A DNA stretch of 64,000 bases from Streptomyces flavofungini (lineage in GTDB: Bacteria; Actinomycetota; Actinomycetes; Streptomycetales; Streptomycetaceae). Shown here piece by piece: positions 24,601-32,461 of the stretch. Position 1 is the stretch's first letter. Each line of letters opens with the position of its first letter. The notes below the pieces were generated by a model that saw nothing but the letters and a program-made list of their open reading frames with translations, made no database searches and was not told the origin of the DNA. Location: positions 460,150 through 524,149 of the forward strand of contig NZ_BMVR01000007.1 of the NCBI RefSeq assembly GCF_014650815.1, given 5' to 3'. The position numbers were made by a program, and so were the translations under genes.

Positions 24601-25894
24601 CGCCGAGAAGAAGGTGTTCCTCTCCACGGAGAACGACGCCTCGATCGACGCCAAGGCGCAGTACGTGAAGGACAACGGCATCGGCGGCGTCATGCTGTGG
24701 GAGCTGGCGGGCGACTACACCAAGCGGGCCAATGGCGAGTACGGCATGGGGTACGACGTCACCAGCCGCCTGGACGGGGCGCTGCACGGCTCCGGGGGCT
24801 ACAAGACGGAACGTGCCGGTGACACTCCCCTCCCCGACGAAGTCGTGGACGTCTCCGCCGAGTTCGTCGACTACCCGACGGCCGAGGGCGACCTGTGGCC
24901 GATCCAGCCGAAGCTGCGCATCACCAACAACACCAGCCGCACCCTCGGCACCGGCACCGAGATCTCCTTCGACCTGCCCACGTCCACGTCCCCGCTGCTC
25001 AAGGACGACGGCTGGTCGGAGCTGAAGGACGCGGTGAAACCCGGCCGCTCCGGGCCCAACGTGGGCGGCCTGAAGGCGGACTTCCACCGCGTGACGCTGA
25101 AACTCGGCTTCTGCGAGGCCATCGCGCCCGGCAAGTCCCACGACATCGGCCTCAAGTACTACCTGCCGGTGACCGGCCCCGCGAACGTCACCGTGTCGAC
25201 CGGCGACCACACGTACGGCTCCGTCCAGGACGACCGCAAGGGCGTACGGACGGTCGAGCCGGACACCGGTGACGCCAAGGAGTGTGGCGCCCCGGAGTGG
25301 CAGCGGGGCTCCGCGCACGGCAGGACGGTCGGCCGGACCTTCGCGGCCTGGGACAAGGGCGACAAGGGCTGGCAGTTCGAGTACCAGGGCAACCTGATGG
25401 ACCACCACCCCGGCGAGAACCGCGCCCACCTGGTGGAGCCGCAGCCCGACAATCCCAACCAGCTCTGGACCCCCCGCAGCGCCGGGAACGGCTGGTACAC
25501 CCTCACCAACGCCGGCAAGTGCCTGACCGCGACCGGCGCCCGCGAGGACATCAAGACCGCCGACTGCGCCTCCTCGGAGGCCCAGCGCTGGCACTTCATC
25601 CCCATCGACCCGGCGACGGGGTCGGAGGGCTCCCCCTCCACCCCCGCCCACGGCAAGCTGTTCACCCTCCGCTCGGCCGGCGGCAAGGACGTCGAGGCCG
25701 CCTTCGGCGCCACGACTCCCAACACCCACCTGTGGAGCGGCAACACCGCCGATCCGGCTACCGGCGCCTACGTCTCCTGGAAGGGGTCGTACTGGGCGGC
25801 GTCCTGGTACACGACCGTCGAACCGGGCACTTCGGAGCGGGACAGCCAGGGGAAGGAGATATTTCCCTGGCGGAAGTTGGGGCGGGCGAGCTGA
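21671..25894 (+). CDS. Secreted fusion: ricin-B lectin, PI-PLC-like domain, GH18 chitinase, C-terminal lectin
   Basis: A 1407-residue exported multidomain enzyme. Signal peptide about 1-26, disordered Pro/Ala linker, ricin-type lectin about 75-210 (GQCVTEWEHAMG; QQWEFTRNADG), and a phosphatidylinositol phospholipase C X-like domain about 215-490 with H226 in FLTTHNAFF and the second-half motif QLRDGARSVMLDGHYANG. A linker leads to a GH18 chitinase about 555-930 with D709-G-V-D-I-D-Y-E716 (E716 catalytic acid) and the terminal MLWELAGD. It closes with a beta-sandwich and another ricin-like lectin (CLTATGAREDIKTADC). The GTG at 21671 with AGGGAG was chosen for the signal peptide. Confidence 0.88.
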   Translation: MRKRRTAAAWCAALAFALLATPAVAADGPEGPTRPDRPEKPRPPAAKATGGAGAPSATAGTEAAAAADEGPPTDGKFYIQNASSGYHMSATDNPVATHRPKGDEDQQQWEFTRNADGTYKIKNPDRDGQCVTEWEHAMGPRIRIGPCDAEKTNWEFRHDKGDRYRIHVPGSDRRLWGGPKNDSSVWVDTSDPDAEKQNWYITPIKPPKSPMPSDPTLDDMTFLTTHNAFFNSEDSPPLGFPNQPHSVERQLRDGARSVMLDGHYANGRVRMCHGSCLGGEVSSTVTFSKIFEDIIAYMREDKEAVVTIFLEDYTTAEQLEKELGDDLAPGTDAAKMVFRPDVEDVKEKGWPTVKSMVDSGKRLLLFTGDRQAQGQDYGKNKLGFMFEEDWIVQNYWSMGPGLGNSDWSCYSRWAAPLLKEDKNFRRLYVMNHFRDAPMDPTYRTDNEKLQDRAERFCTPAARKKPNFLAVDQYKDGDPMAAVKALNQYTYHGDTPGMGGTPETPPSTGGAGDPMDNATDDRSAKPSTSGPHERCRPEGLAATKDVDTPYCRVYGDDGREWLGGNGHDKRVVGYFTGWRTGAKGDPRYLAKNIPWSKVSHVNYAFASVDGGNKISVGDTDDPKNPATGMTWPGVRGAEMDDSLPYRGHFNLLNRYKKKHPQVKTLISVGGWAETKNFYTMATHADGSVNQAGIDTFADSVTGFLDRYGFDGVDIDYEYPTALPDSGNPADWELSNGRRKGLQAGYNALMKTLREKLDRAGADKDRYYLLTSAGSASGYLVRGYDAGQALQYQDFVNVMSYDLHGSWNKYVGPQAPLYDDGRDAELAAAKVYDEKEFDKTGYFNVDWSYRYHRGALPPGRINLGVPYYTRGWQNVSGGTDGLWGTSSLPDQGACQPGTGEKADCGHGAEGIDNVWHDLGTRGEEVASGSNPLWHARNLQDGITPGYLPSYVDTDKESGKLKGTYTEKYDDTLKASWLWNAEKKVFLSTENDASIDAKAQYVKDNGIGGVMLWELAGDYTKRANGEYGMGYDVTSRLDGALHGSGGYKTERAGDTPLPDEVVDVSAEFVDYPTAEGDLWPIQPKLRITNNTSRTLGTGTEISFDLPTSTSPLLKDDGWSELKDAVKPGRSGPNVGGLKADFHRVTLKLGFCEAIAPGKSHDIGLKYYLPVTGPANVTVSTGDHTYGSVQDDRKGVRTVEPDTGDAKECGAPEWQRGSAHGRTVGRTFAAWDKGDKGWQFEYQGNLMDHHPGENRAHLVEPQPDNPNQLWTPRSAGNGWYTLTNAGKCLTATGAREDIKTADCASSEAQRWHFIPIDPATGSEGSPSTPAHGKLFTLRSAGGKDVEAAFGATTPNTHLWSGNTADPATGAYVSWKGSYWAASWYTTVEPGTSERDSQGKEIFPWRKLGRAS

Positions 25895-26012
25895 TGCTGC
25901 CCTGAGGTCCTGGGTTCCTGGGGTGTGAGCCCCGCCGGGGCCTGAGTTCCCGTGGTCGTCGCAACACCCCGGCTCAGGGGATGCGATGGACTTCGAGAGA
26001 CGAGTCCCCACC

Positions 26013-26053
26013 GGACCGTGGCGCCCGCGCTTGCTCCGCGGGCGCCACGGTCC
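26013..26053 (+). terminator. Strong hairpin terminator
   Basis: GGACCGTGGCGCCCGCG and CGCGGGCGCCACGGTCC form a perfect 17-base stem with a 7-base loop, 119 bases after the chitinase fusion. Confidence 0.85.
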
Positions 26054-26389
26054 ACCGCGTCACGATAGCCACATCACCCGAATGGCACTCCCGTTCCCAG
26101 CGTTCCCGAACAGGAAACAAGCCATTCCGGACGTGAAAATTGCGCATTGCAGATCCGAGAGTTCAGAGAGTGGGGTGCGAGAACAGTCGTCTCCCCGGCG
26201 CTGGCCACGAGTTAAGTAGCGAAATCTGCTCGTTCTTGTGGCGCGCGGTATGGCTGGTCTTCATCTGTGGGCACTTATTCCCCATGGCGGACTCTCCTAT
26301 CCCTCCGGGAGAATGCCGTCCGACGAGGCTGGTTCGGTTTCCGCGGCCGACCGCTGACGTTCTTCATCTGCTACCCGTCGGGAGCCGTG
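26054..26389. other. AT-richer leader before the radical SAM gene; no secure gene
   Basis: Lower-GC non-coding stretch. A 35-codon ORF at 26250-26357 (MAGLHLWALIPHGGLSYPSG, then RMPSDEAGSVSAADR) is the only short frame that could be a precursor peptide, but it has no ribosome site. A second frame at 26082-26219 is equally weak. The promoter of the downstream gene set must lie here. Confidence 0.35.
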
Positions 26390-28303
26390 ATGAGTCAGAA
26401 GCCCGAGACCAGGACTCCGCTCTGCATCGCCCCCTTCGTCTCGCTGGCCATCTGGGCCGACGGCGAGTCGATCATCTGCTGTGAGGACAAAGGGCCGCAG
26501 GCCGGTCGGTTGGGCCTGGTCGACGACGTGTCCGGGCTGGTCAACAGCGAGAAGATGCGTAGCGCCCGTCGGCAGTTCCTGCGCGGTGAGGTGCCGGAGG
26601 GCTGCCGGGCATGCCTCGACGAGGCAACGCGTCAGCCGACCGTCCACAACTACTACCAGGAGAAATTCGACTGGCGGGATGCCGAAGAGGCGTACGACGA
26701 GACGACCGGCGACGTCAGTCGGACGCAGTACTTGTTGATCGCCCTCAGCAACCTCTGCACGTACAGCTGCCGGATGTGCTTCGACAAGCTCAGCACCCGG
26801 CTGAATTCCGACCGACACCGCATGCTGGGCGTGGAGCCGGTCGGGTACCGGCGCAATGACATCGACAAGGTCATCAGCTTCATCCGGGCGAACCCGATTC
26901 GCATCGTCACGTTCCACGGCGGCAACCCCATCAACGAGCCCCGATTCCTGGACGTGCTGAACGAGCTGTCGAACGACGTGTCCGTGGAGATCATCTCGAA
27001 CGGTTCCACGCTGACCTCAGGAAAGGTCGACATCCGCCCGCACCTGTCGCGATTCCAGCACGTTCATTTCAACATCAGCCTGGACGGGACACGGCGGACC
27101 ACCGAATACGTGCGCATGCACAGCGACTTCGACGATGTGTTCCGCCACTTCACCGAGATCAAGGCACTGCCCAACACGACCGTGAACCTGCACAACACGA
27201 TCACCAACCTCAACCTGTTCGACCTGCCCGCGTACTACACGATGGTCCTGTCGGGGCAGTTCGCCGAAGCCGACTCGATTTCCAGCTACATCGCCACGGT
27301 GCCTGCCGTCCACCGGATCTCCACGCTCCCGCCCGACCTGCGGCAGTTGGCGCGCGAGCAAATCGAGGGCTTTCTGCTCGGTCTTGGCGACGCGGGTGGG
27401 ACGACGCCGTCGGACACGTTCGACTTCAAGGCGAACAACGCCCGGGCGTACGCGCGAAACGTCCTCCACCGGATCGACGCGGTTCCCTATTCCCCGCTCC
27501 TCTTCGCCGAGTTCCTGGATCTCACCCGGAGGACCGACGCGTTCTACGGCGTCGATCCGCTGCCGGAGTACAGCGAATACCTCGCGCCCGGTGCGCCTGG
27601 TGCGTCCGGTGCGTCCGGCTCATCGGGGCCGTCCCGGGCGAGCTCCGCACCCTCACCCTCATCCGCTTCCCAGCCTGTCGCTCCCGATGTGGTGGCGGCG
27701 AAGGGAGTCGTCGTGTCGCACCATGCCCCCGAGCCCGCCGAGGGCCCTGAGGCCCTCGCGGGCCCCTGCCCCTACGTCGGCCAGCGCAGGTTCCGGGTGT
27801 CCGAGTGCGTTTTCGCTTGGAACGCCGCGTACTTCCAGAACTGCACCGCTGTCACGGTACGGATCCAGCTCAACCCCGACGCGGGGATCACCCCCGCCAC
27901 GATGGCGGCACTGCGTACGACGTGGGAGACCGGCATCGAGAACAAGTGGAGCAACCACTTCGTCTGCGCCGGGCCCTACGGCAGTTCCGTCATCACCGTT
28001 GACGTGCAGTGGGTGACCTCCAGCCCGCACCACGTCGTCCGGGTGCGCCAAGGCCCTGCCCAGACCGACATGACGACGTGGGACACGTCCGACAGCGGCC
28101 ACGTCGCCGCGCACGAGTTCGGCCACATGCTCGGCAATCCGGACGAGTACTCCGACACCCGCTGCCCGAACCGGAACCCCGTCAACACGGGAACGGTCAT
28201 GGACAACAACACCGGAGGGGCGCTGCAGCGCCACGTCAACCGGATCTGTGTCTCGGCGCCGCTCGCGGCCGAGGTCTTCTCGATCGGCCTGGATCTCATC
28301 TAG
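26390..28303 (+). CDS. Radical SAM protein fused to metzincin-like metalloprotease
   Basis: A 637-residue fusion. Residues about 1-430 are a radical SAM enzyme of the twitch/SPASM-like group: C123-TYS-C127-RM-C130 binds the 4Fe-4S cluster, FHGGNPINEPRF carries the GGE-like SAM motif and HFNISLDGTR a core strand; extra N-terminal cysteines (IICCED, CRACLDE) could hold an auxiliary cluster. After an Ala/Ser/Pro linker (about 425-485), residues 490-637 form a zincin domain with H575-E-F-G-H579-M-L-G582-N-P-D585, as in snapalysin (HExxHxxGxxD), and a Met-turn candidate M604 in TGTVMDNN. The ATG at 26390 follows GGGAG. Substrate unknown; the context suggests peptide modification and cleavage. Confidence 0.85.
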   Translation: MSQKPETRTPLCIAPFVSLAIWADGESIICCEDKGPQAGRLGLVDDVSGLVNSEKMRSARRQFLRGEVPEGCRACLDEATRQPTVHNYYQEKFDWRDAEEAYDETTGDVSRTQYLLIALSNLCTYSCRMCFDKLSTRLNSDRHRMLGVEPVGYRRNDIDKVISFIRANPIRIVTFHGGNPINEPRFLDVLNELSNDVSVEIISNGSTLTSGKVDIRPHLSRFQHVHFNISLDGTRRTTEYVRMHSDFDDVFRHFTEIKALPNTTVNLHNTITNLNLFDLPAYYTMVLSGQFAEADSISSYIATVPAVHRISTLPPDLRQLAREQIEGFLLGLGDAGGTTPSDTFDFKANNARAYARNVLHRIDAVPYSPLLFAEFLDLTRRTDAFYGVDPLPEYSEYLAPGAPGASGASGSSGPSRASSAPSPSSASQPVAPDVVAAKGVVVSHHAPEPAEGPEALAGPCPYVGQRRFRVSECVFAWNAAYFQNCTAVTVRIQLNPDAGITPATMAALRTTWETGIENKWSNHFVCAGPYGSSVITVDVQWVTSSPHHVVRVRQGPAQTDMTTWDTSDSGHVAAHEFGHMLGNPDEYSDTRCPNRNPVNTGTVMDNNTGGALQRHVNRICVSAPLAAEVFSIGLDLI

Positions 28304-28336
28304 GCCCGACCGCTTCACGACGAGGACGAGGACGAC

Positions 28337-28906
28337 ATGAGGGTAACCATCGAATCCTTCACACGGCCCGACGTCGAGCGCATGAGGGCCGCGGTCGCAC
28401 GGCTGGCCGAAGGGCCGACGGGCGATCGAGAGGGCGCTGCCGCCGACGTGACGTTCGACCTGTACATATCCGGCGGCTGCCCGGGGCAGCGGGTCGATTT
28501 CCGGGCTTCGGTCCCTTCCGGGGGCGAGGCCGAGGTGACCCATGTGGACGAGCTGAGGGACGTCGACGAACGGTTCTCGGAGGCGGTCCGCCCGGAGGAA
28601 CTGGGGGCGCTGGCACGGCACTTGGACGTTGCCTCCCTGATGGAGCTCCCGTCGAACGCGGACGAGGGGTACGTGCCGGACTCGCTCGTCGGTTCGGTCG
28701 CCATCACGTCGGCGAACGCCCGGATCACGTTGTGGTTCCCCGTCGAGGACGAGGATCCCCCGGCGGGCGATGAGGTGGCGATGAGGATCGACCGGGGGCA
28801 GGTCCCGTTCGTGCTGCGCGCCTCGATGACTCCCGAGCGTGTCCGTCCGGCCTTTGCCCAGTTGGCGAAGGTCGTCAACCGGCTCACCGGCCGCCCGCAG
28901 CTCTGA
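28337..28906 (+). CDS. Hypothetical protein in radical SAM gene set
   Basis: A 189-residue soluble protein, ATG at 28337 with an AGGACGAGGA-type ribosome site, 33 bases after the radical SAM-protease gene and 6 bases before the next gene, so cotranscribed. It is acidic, with alternating strands (DVTFDLYISGGCPGQRVDFR; GSVAITSANARITLWFPVED). No family recognised. It could be an accessory or substrate-recognition protein. Confidence 0.75.
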   Translation: MRVTIESFTRPDVERMRAAVARLAEGPTGDREGAAADVTFDLYISGGCPGQRVDFRASVPSGGEAEVTHVDELRDVDERFSEAVRPEELGALARHLDVASLMELPSNADEGYVPDSLVGSVAITSANARITLWFPVEDEDPPAGDEVAMRIDRGQVPFVLRASMTPERVRPAFAQLAKVVNRLTGRPQL

Positions 28907-28912
28907 CGCCGG

Positions 28913-29815
28913 ATGAAGGCCATCCACGTCAACTCGACCGTGCCGTCCGTGCCGTACCTGGGGCGGCTGAAGGGCCCCGCCGGGTACGAGGTGGAGGACT
29001 TCGAACTCCTCACGACCATCCTCTCGGCGGCTGCCTGGCGCCGCTTCAACGGCTCGATCAAGCTGTACACCGACCGTGTCGGGGAGGCGTACTACCGGCG
29101 CCTCGGGATGACGGAGCTGTGGGAGGGCGGGATCGACACGGACGTGCTGGAGTCGCTGCCCGCCACCATCAACCACGACGTGTTCTGGACGGCCGGACGC
29201 GTCGCGGCCCTGCGGGCGGAGGCGGCACCCTTCGTCTCGCTGGACACGGACCTCGTCGTCTGGGGGCCGGTCGACACCCTGATCACCTCGGAGTTCATGG
29301 CACTGCACCAGGAGCCGCTGCACCACAGTGTGTACCGACCCCGGTGCGAGCTGAGCACGCCCACCAGTTACGTCTGGGAGGAGTGGGACTGGGAGGCGCT
29401 CCCATGCAACGCCTCGCTGACGTACTACGCGGCTGACCGGCTCACCGAGACGTTCCATGCCAAGGCGATGGAGTTCATCCTGGGGAACCCGATCCGCCGG
29501 GAGGCCGAGAGCCGTCTGCCGGTCCACGACGTGTTCGTGGCCCAGCGGCTGCTGCCGATGTGCGCGCGGAGACTGGGGGTGCGACCGGCCTACTTCCTCG
29601 ACTGGCCCAGGCCCGAGCTCAACAGCGAGACGATGGCCGACGGAGCGAGGAACCGGCTGGTCACCCACGTCTGGGCCTACAAGGACCAGCTCAAGAGCGA
29701 CCCGGACTGCCGGGAGGCATTCTGTCGGCGGTGCGTGGCCCGGATCCGCCAGGACTACCCCGAACTCGTGGGAATGCTGCGTCACATGCCCAGCGTCCGG
29801 CGGTACCTGTCGTGA
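28913..29815 (+). CDS. DUF6734-type, GT-A-like protein (copy 1)
   Basis: A 300-residue protein of a family annotated DUF6734. It resembles GT-A glycosyltransferases: N-terminal VEDFELLTTILSAAAWRRFN, a DxD-containing strand FVSLDTDLVVWGP at about 115-127 that could bind a metal-nucleotide sugar, and a conserved late motif HDVFVAQRLLPMCARRLG, then THVWAYK. ATG at 28913, six bases after the preceding gene. It is 35-40 percent identical by eye to the next gene, a tandem paralogue. The role within the radical SAM set may be glycosyl transfer to the matured product (inference). Confidence 0.75.
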   Translation: MKAIHVNSTVPSVPYLGRLKGPAGYEVEDFELLTTILSAAAWRRFNGSIKLYTDRVGEAYYRRLGMTELWEGGIDTDVLESLPATINHDVFWTAGRVAALRAEAAPFVSLDTDLVVWGPVDTLITSEFMALHQEPLHHSVYRPRCELSTPTSYVWEEWDWEALPCNASLTYYAADRLTETFHAKAMEFILGNPIRREAESRLPVHDVFVAQRLLPMCARRLGVRPAYFLDWPRPELNSETMADGARNRLVTHVWAYKDQLKSDPDCREAFCRRCVARIRQDYPELVGMLRHMPSVRRYLS

Positions 29816-29903
29816 GGGAGCCGCCGTCCGCGAGCCATGGCAGTCCGCCGGTTCGTGGCCGTACGCGGGATCGTGGGCCGGGGCGCCGTGGGAGGGGACG
29901 ACC

Positions 29904-30815
29904 GTGAGGGCGATCCACGTCGTTTCCACCCGGCCGACCACGAATTACTACGTCTCCCGAGCCAAAGGCTCCCCCTACCGGCAGGCCGACTTCGAGGTCC
30001 TCACGACCGTCCTGTCGGCCCTGGAGTGGCGTCGGCACAACGGAGTGGTCCGGCTCTATACGGATCCTCCGGGCCAGGAGTTCTACGACCGGCTCGGACT
30101 CCTGGACCTCTGGGACGACGGGGTCGACGCCCGGCTCCTGGAATCGGCGTCCCAGACGATCAACGGCGGCGTCTTCTGGTCCTTCGGGAAGATCGTCGCT
30201 CTGCGGCAGGAGGCAGCGCCGTGCTGCGTCATGGACGTCGACCTCATCGTCTGGGACGGCATCCGGCAGCTCGTCACCGCGGAAGTGATGAGCCTGCACG
30301 AGGAGTCACTCGGCTTCGCCGCCTACGTCGGCCGGGACCGCCTCGTCGCACCACCCGGTTTCGACTGGAGCGGCCTCGACTGGTCGGTCGCTCCGTGCAG
30401 CGCCGCGCTGCTCGTCTTCACCCAAGACGCGTTCAAGGATGAATACGCCGACCGGGCGCTGTCGTTCATGGCGGGCAACCCGGTCCGGTCGGAGCCCGGG
30501 TCAGTGCCCGCACACCCGATCTTCGCGGAGCAGCGGCTGCTGCCCATGTGTGCGAAAGCGAGCGGTGTGCGCATCGGTTCGTTCCTCCGCGACCACACGG
30601 GGGCCGAGCTGTGGTCCGGACGGAAGAACAGGACATTCACCCACCTGTGGAACGCAAAGTCCCTCCTGCACGACAACCCGAGGGAGAGAAGGGACCTCTG
30701 CGCACGGTACGCCCACAGAGTGCGACGGGACTATCCGGACGTCGCGAAGGTACTCGCGAGGTCCGAGCTCCTGCGGGAACACTTTCGAGCGGGTGACGGC
30801 CTGCGGCACCCGTAA
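29904..30815 (+). CDS. DUF6734-type, GT-A-like protein (copy 2)
   Basis: A 303-residue paralogue of the preceding gene. GTG at 29904 with GGGAGGGG upstream; this start reproduces the family N-terminus VRAIHVVSTRPTTNYYVSR. The putative metal site is VMDVDLIVWDG at about 111-121, and the late motif is HPIFAEQRLLPMCAKASG, then THLWNAK. It is the last gene of the set, ending five bases from the stop of the opposing oxidoreductase gene. Which residues are lost or kept between the copies suggests both remain active. Confidence 0.75.
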   Translation: MRAIHVVSTRPTTNYYVSRAKGSPYRQADFEVLTTVLSALEWRRHNGVVRLYTDPPGQEFYDRLGLLDLWDDGVDARLLESASQTINGGVFWSFGKIVALRQEAAPCCVMDVDLIVWDGIRQLVTAEVMSLHEESLGFAAYVGRDRLVAPPGFDWSGLDWSVAPCSAALLVFTQDAFKDEYADRALSFMAGNPVRSEPGSVPAHPIFAEQRLLPMCAKASGVRIGSFLRDHTGAELWSGRKNRTFTHLWNAKSLLHDNPRERRDLCARYAHRVRRDYPDVAKVLARSELLREHFRAGDGLRHP

Positions 30816-30820
30816 AGACG

Positions 30821-31867
30821 TCATGCCAGCAGCCGCGCGAACTCCGCCATTTCGGCCGGCGGGTCCACAACGGGCTGGATCACCAGTTCGTCGACCCCCG
30901 ACTTCTCCAGCACGTTGATCCGCTCGGTGAGTTCGGCCCTGGTACCGACCAGGCCGAATTTGTCCACCAGGGAGGGCACGATGAGCTCGCGGTCCTCGGG
31001 GGCGAGACGGCCCAGGTAGTTCCGGTAGAGCGCCTGGTGAAACTGGGGATCGGTGGGGGTGGTGCCGCGCAGCTGGAGCAGGCGGTCGACGGCCGCGGCC
31101 TCTTCTCGCGGGAGGACGGCGCGGAAGGCGGGGTTCTCCGCGCCGAGGATCAGTGCGCTCAGTGCGATGTGCCCCATCGAGTCCTTGACCGGATCGCCGT
31201 AGCGGTCCTCGCCGTCGGCGAGGACATGCAGGGAGGACATGAGGTACGAACGGGTCTTCTCGGAGCTGCCCGCGTCCCGCGCCGCCGCCCGCCGGGCCTG
31301 GCCGATGGCGGACCACGCCGCGGGGTCGTGCATCCCGAAGGAGATCACGCCCGCGCCGAGCCGGCCGGCGACCGCGGCAGCCTTCAGACCGAACGCGGCC
31401 ACGACGAACTCCACGGGAGCCTCGGTGTTGACGTACGGCCCGACGTGCAGGAATCGCACCCTGCTGGACCGGGTCCCCTCGTGGTAGTCCGACTCGCGGC
31501 CCGCGGTGAGATCCTGCAGGGTGGCCGTGAACGACTCCAGCTCCGCCGTCTTCGTGGGCCGCATGGCGAGCGCACGGCGTGCCGTGTTGCCGGTGCCGAC
31601 CCCGCAGACGATGCGGCCGGGGGCCAGGGCGTTGAGGCTGCTGACGGCCGCCGCCGCGGCGGGCGCGGAACGCAGCGCCGGTGAAGTGACACCGATGCCG
31701 AGCCTGATCCTGCGCGTGGCCCTGGCGCAGAGGGCGAGGCTCACGAACGGGTCGCCGTGGACCATCGGCGAGTCGTACACCCAGAAACTGTCGAAGCCGA
31801 GTTCCTCCGCGCGGACAGCCAGGTGTTCCACACCCGGCCCCGCTGTCGTGACGATGCCGGTCCGCAT
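30821..31867 (-). CDS. LLM-class F420-dependent oxidoreductase
   Basis: A 348-residue TIM-barrel enzyme of the bacterial luciferase-like family that uses reduced F420 or FMN. Typical segments are VEHLAVRAEELGFDSFWVYD, RIRLGIGVTSPALRSAP, GRIVCGVGTGNTARRAL and the C-terminal DELVIQPVVDP. The ATG at 31865-31867 has GAGGAG and removes an unrelated 13-residue extension. It converges with the DUF6734 gene. Substrate unknown. Confidence 0.87.
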   Translation of the reverse strand: MRTGIVTTAGPGVEHLAVRAEELGFDSFWVYDSPMVHGDPFVSLALCARATRRIRLGIGVTSPALRSAPAAAAAVSSLNALAPGRIVCGVGTGNTARRALAMRPTKTAELESFTATLQDLTAGRESDYHEGTRSSRVRFLHVGPYVNTEAPVEFVVAAFGLKAAAVAGRLGAGVISFGMHDPAAWSAIGQARRAAARDAGSSEKTRSYLMSSLHVLADGEDRYGDPVKDSMGHIALSALILGAENPAFRAVLPREEAAAVDRLLQLRGTTPTDPQFHQALYRNYLGRLAPEDRELIVPSLVDKFGLVGTRAELTERINVLEKSGVDELVIQPVVDPPAEMAEFARLLA

Positions 31868-32461
31868 GGCGACTCTCCTCCCCGTCGAGTGAAGTGGCTG
31901 AACCACTCCAGTGGCAGTTCACCGTCGTCCGTGGTCAAGATGCTGCTCCCCCGTGACTGGCGGGTCTACCGCAGCGGTTTCAGGATCGGGAAGGCGTCGC
32001 GCGAGCACGGCAGGGCTTCCTGCGGAGGACCCGTGGGTGGCGCTACACCTGGTCACCGGTGACGTGGCGTTGAGTCGGCTGATCATCATCGGCGAAACGG
32101 TCGAAGGGGTGGCTGCCGAGTCCGGGGCGGACGCCGAACGTGACCTTCCCGCCCCGGCCCGATTCCACACATCGGGCGCTCGGGCCGTCCCCTCCCCCGG
32201 CCCCTCACAGGCCGCCGACGCGGGCGGTGGTGGTCCGCGTCGCCGCGGTCCTGGCCGACTTCCCGGTGGTCAGCGGAGTGTGCGGTGCCCTTCGGTGCGG
32301 GTGTCGCCTCCGTGAGCTGTGCGAGTGGTTCATTCTGTGTGATCGTGCAGATGGCGCCGACTTCAACAGCCTTACGGGCGGGGCTGGTTGGGGCCTCCTG
32401 ACCGGGCTGCCGGGCGGGTGCGTGAAACGATCGGGAAACAAGCCACAAGGAGAGGGATTTC
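31868..32461. other. 594-base region without a supported gene
   Basis: Short frames on both strands lack ribosome sites and codon bias. It holds the divergent promoters for the oxidoreductase and the acyl-CoA dehydrogenase-like gene; AAGGAGAGG at 32446-32454 is the ribosome site of the latter. Confidence 0.5.

Noticed and set aside
20972..26011. 1679-codon open frame on the minus strand
   Set aside because: It is antisense to the chitinase/PLC fusion; its codon pattern is the reflection of that gene and no domain is recognisable.
26250..26357. Precursor peptide gene for the radical SAM set
   Set aside because: Only a 35-codon frame without ribosome site; no Cys-rich or repeat core. Listed as a possibility, not called.
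27659..29941. 760-codon open frame on the minus strand
   Set aside because: Antisense to the radical SAM gene set, without a plausible start or domain; a by-product of high GC.
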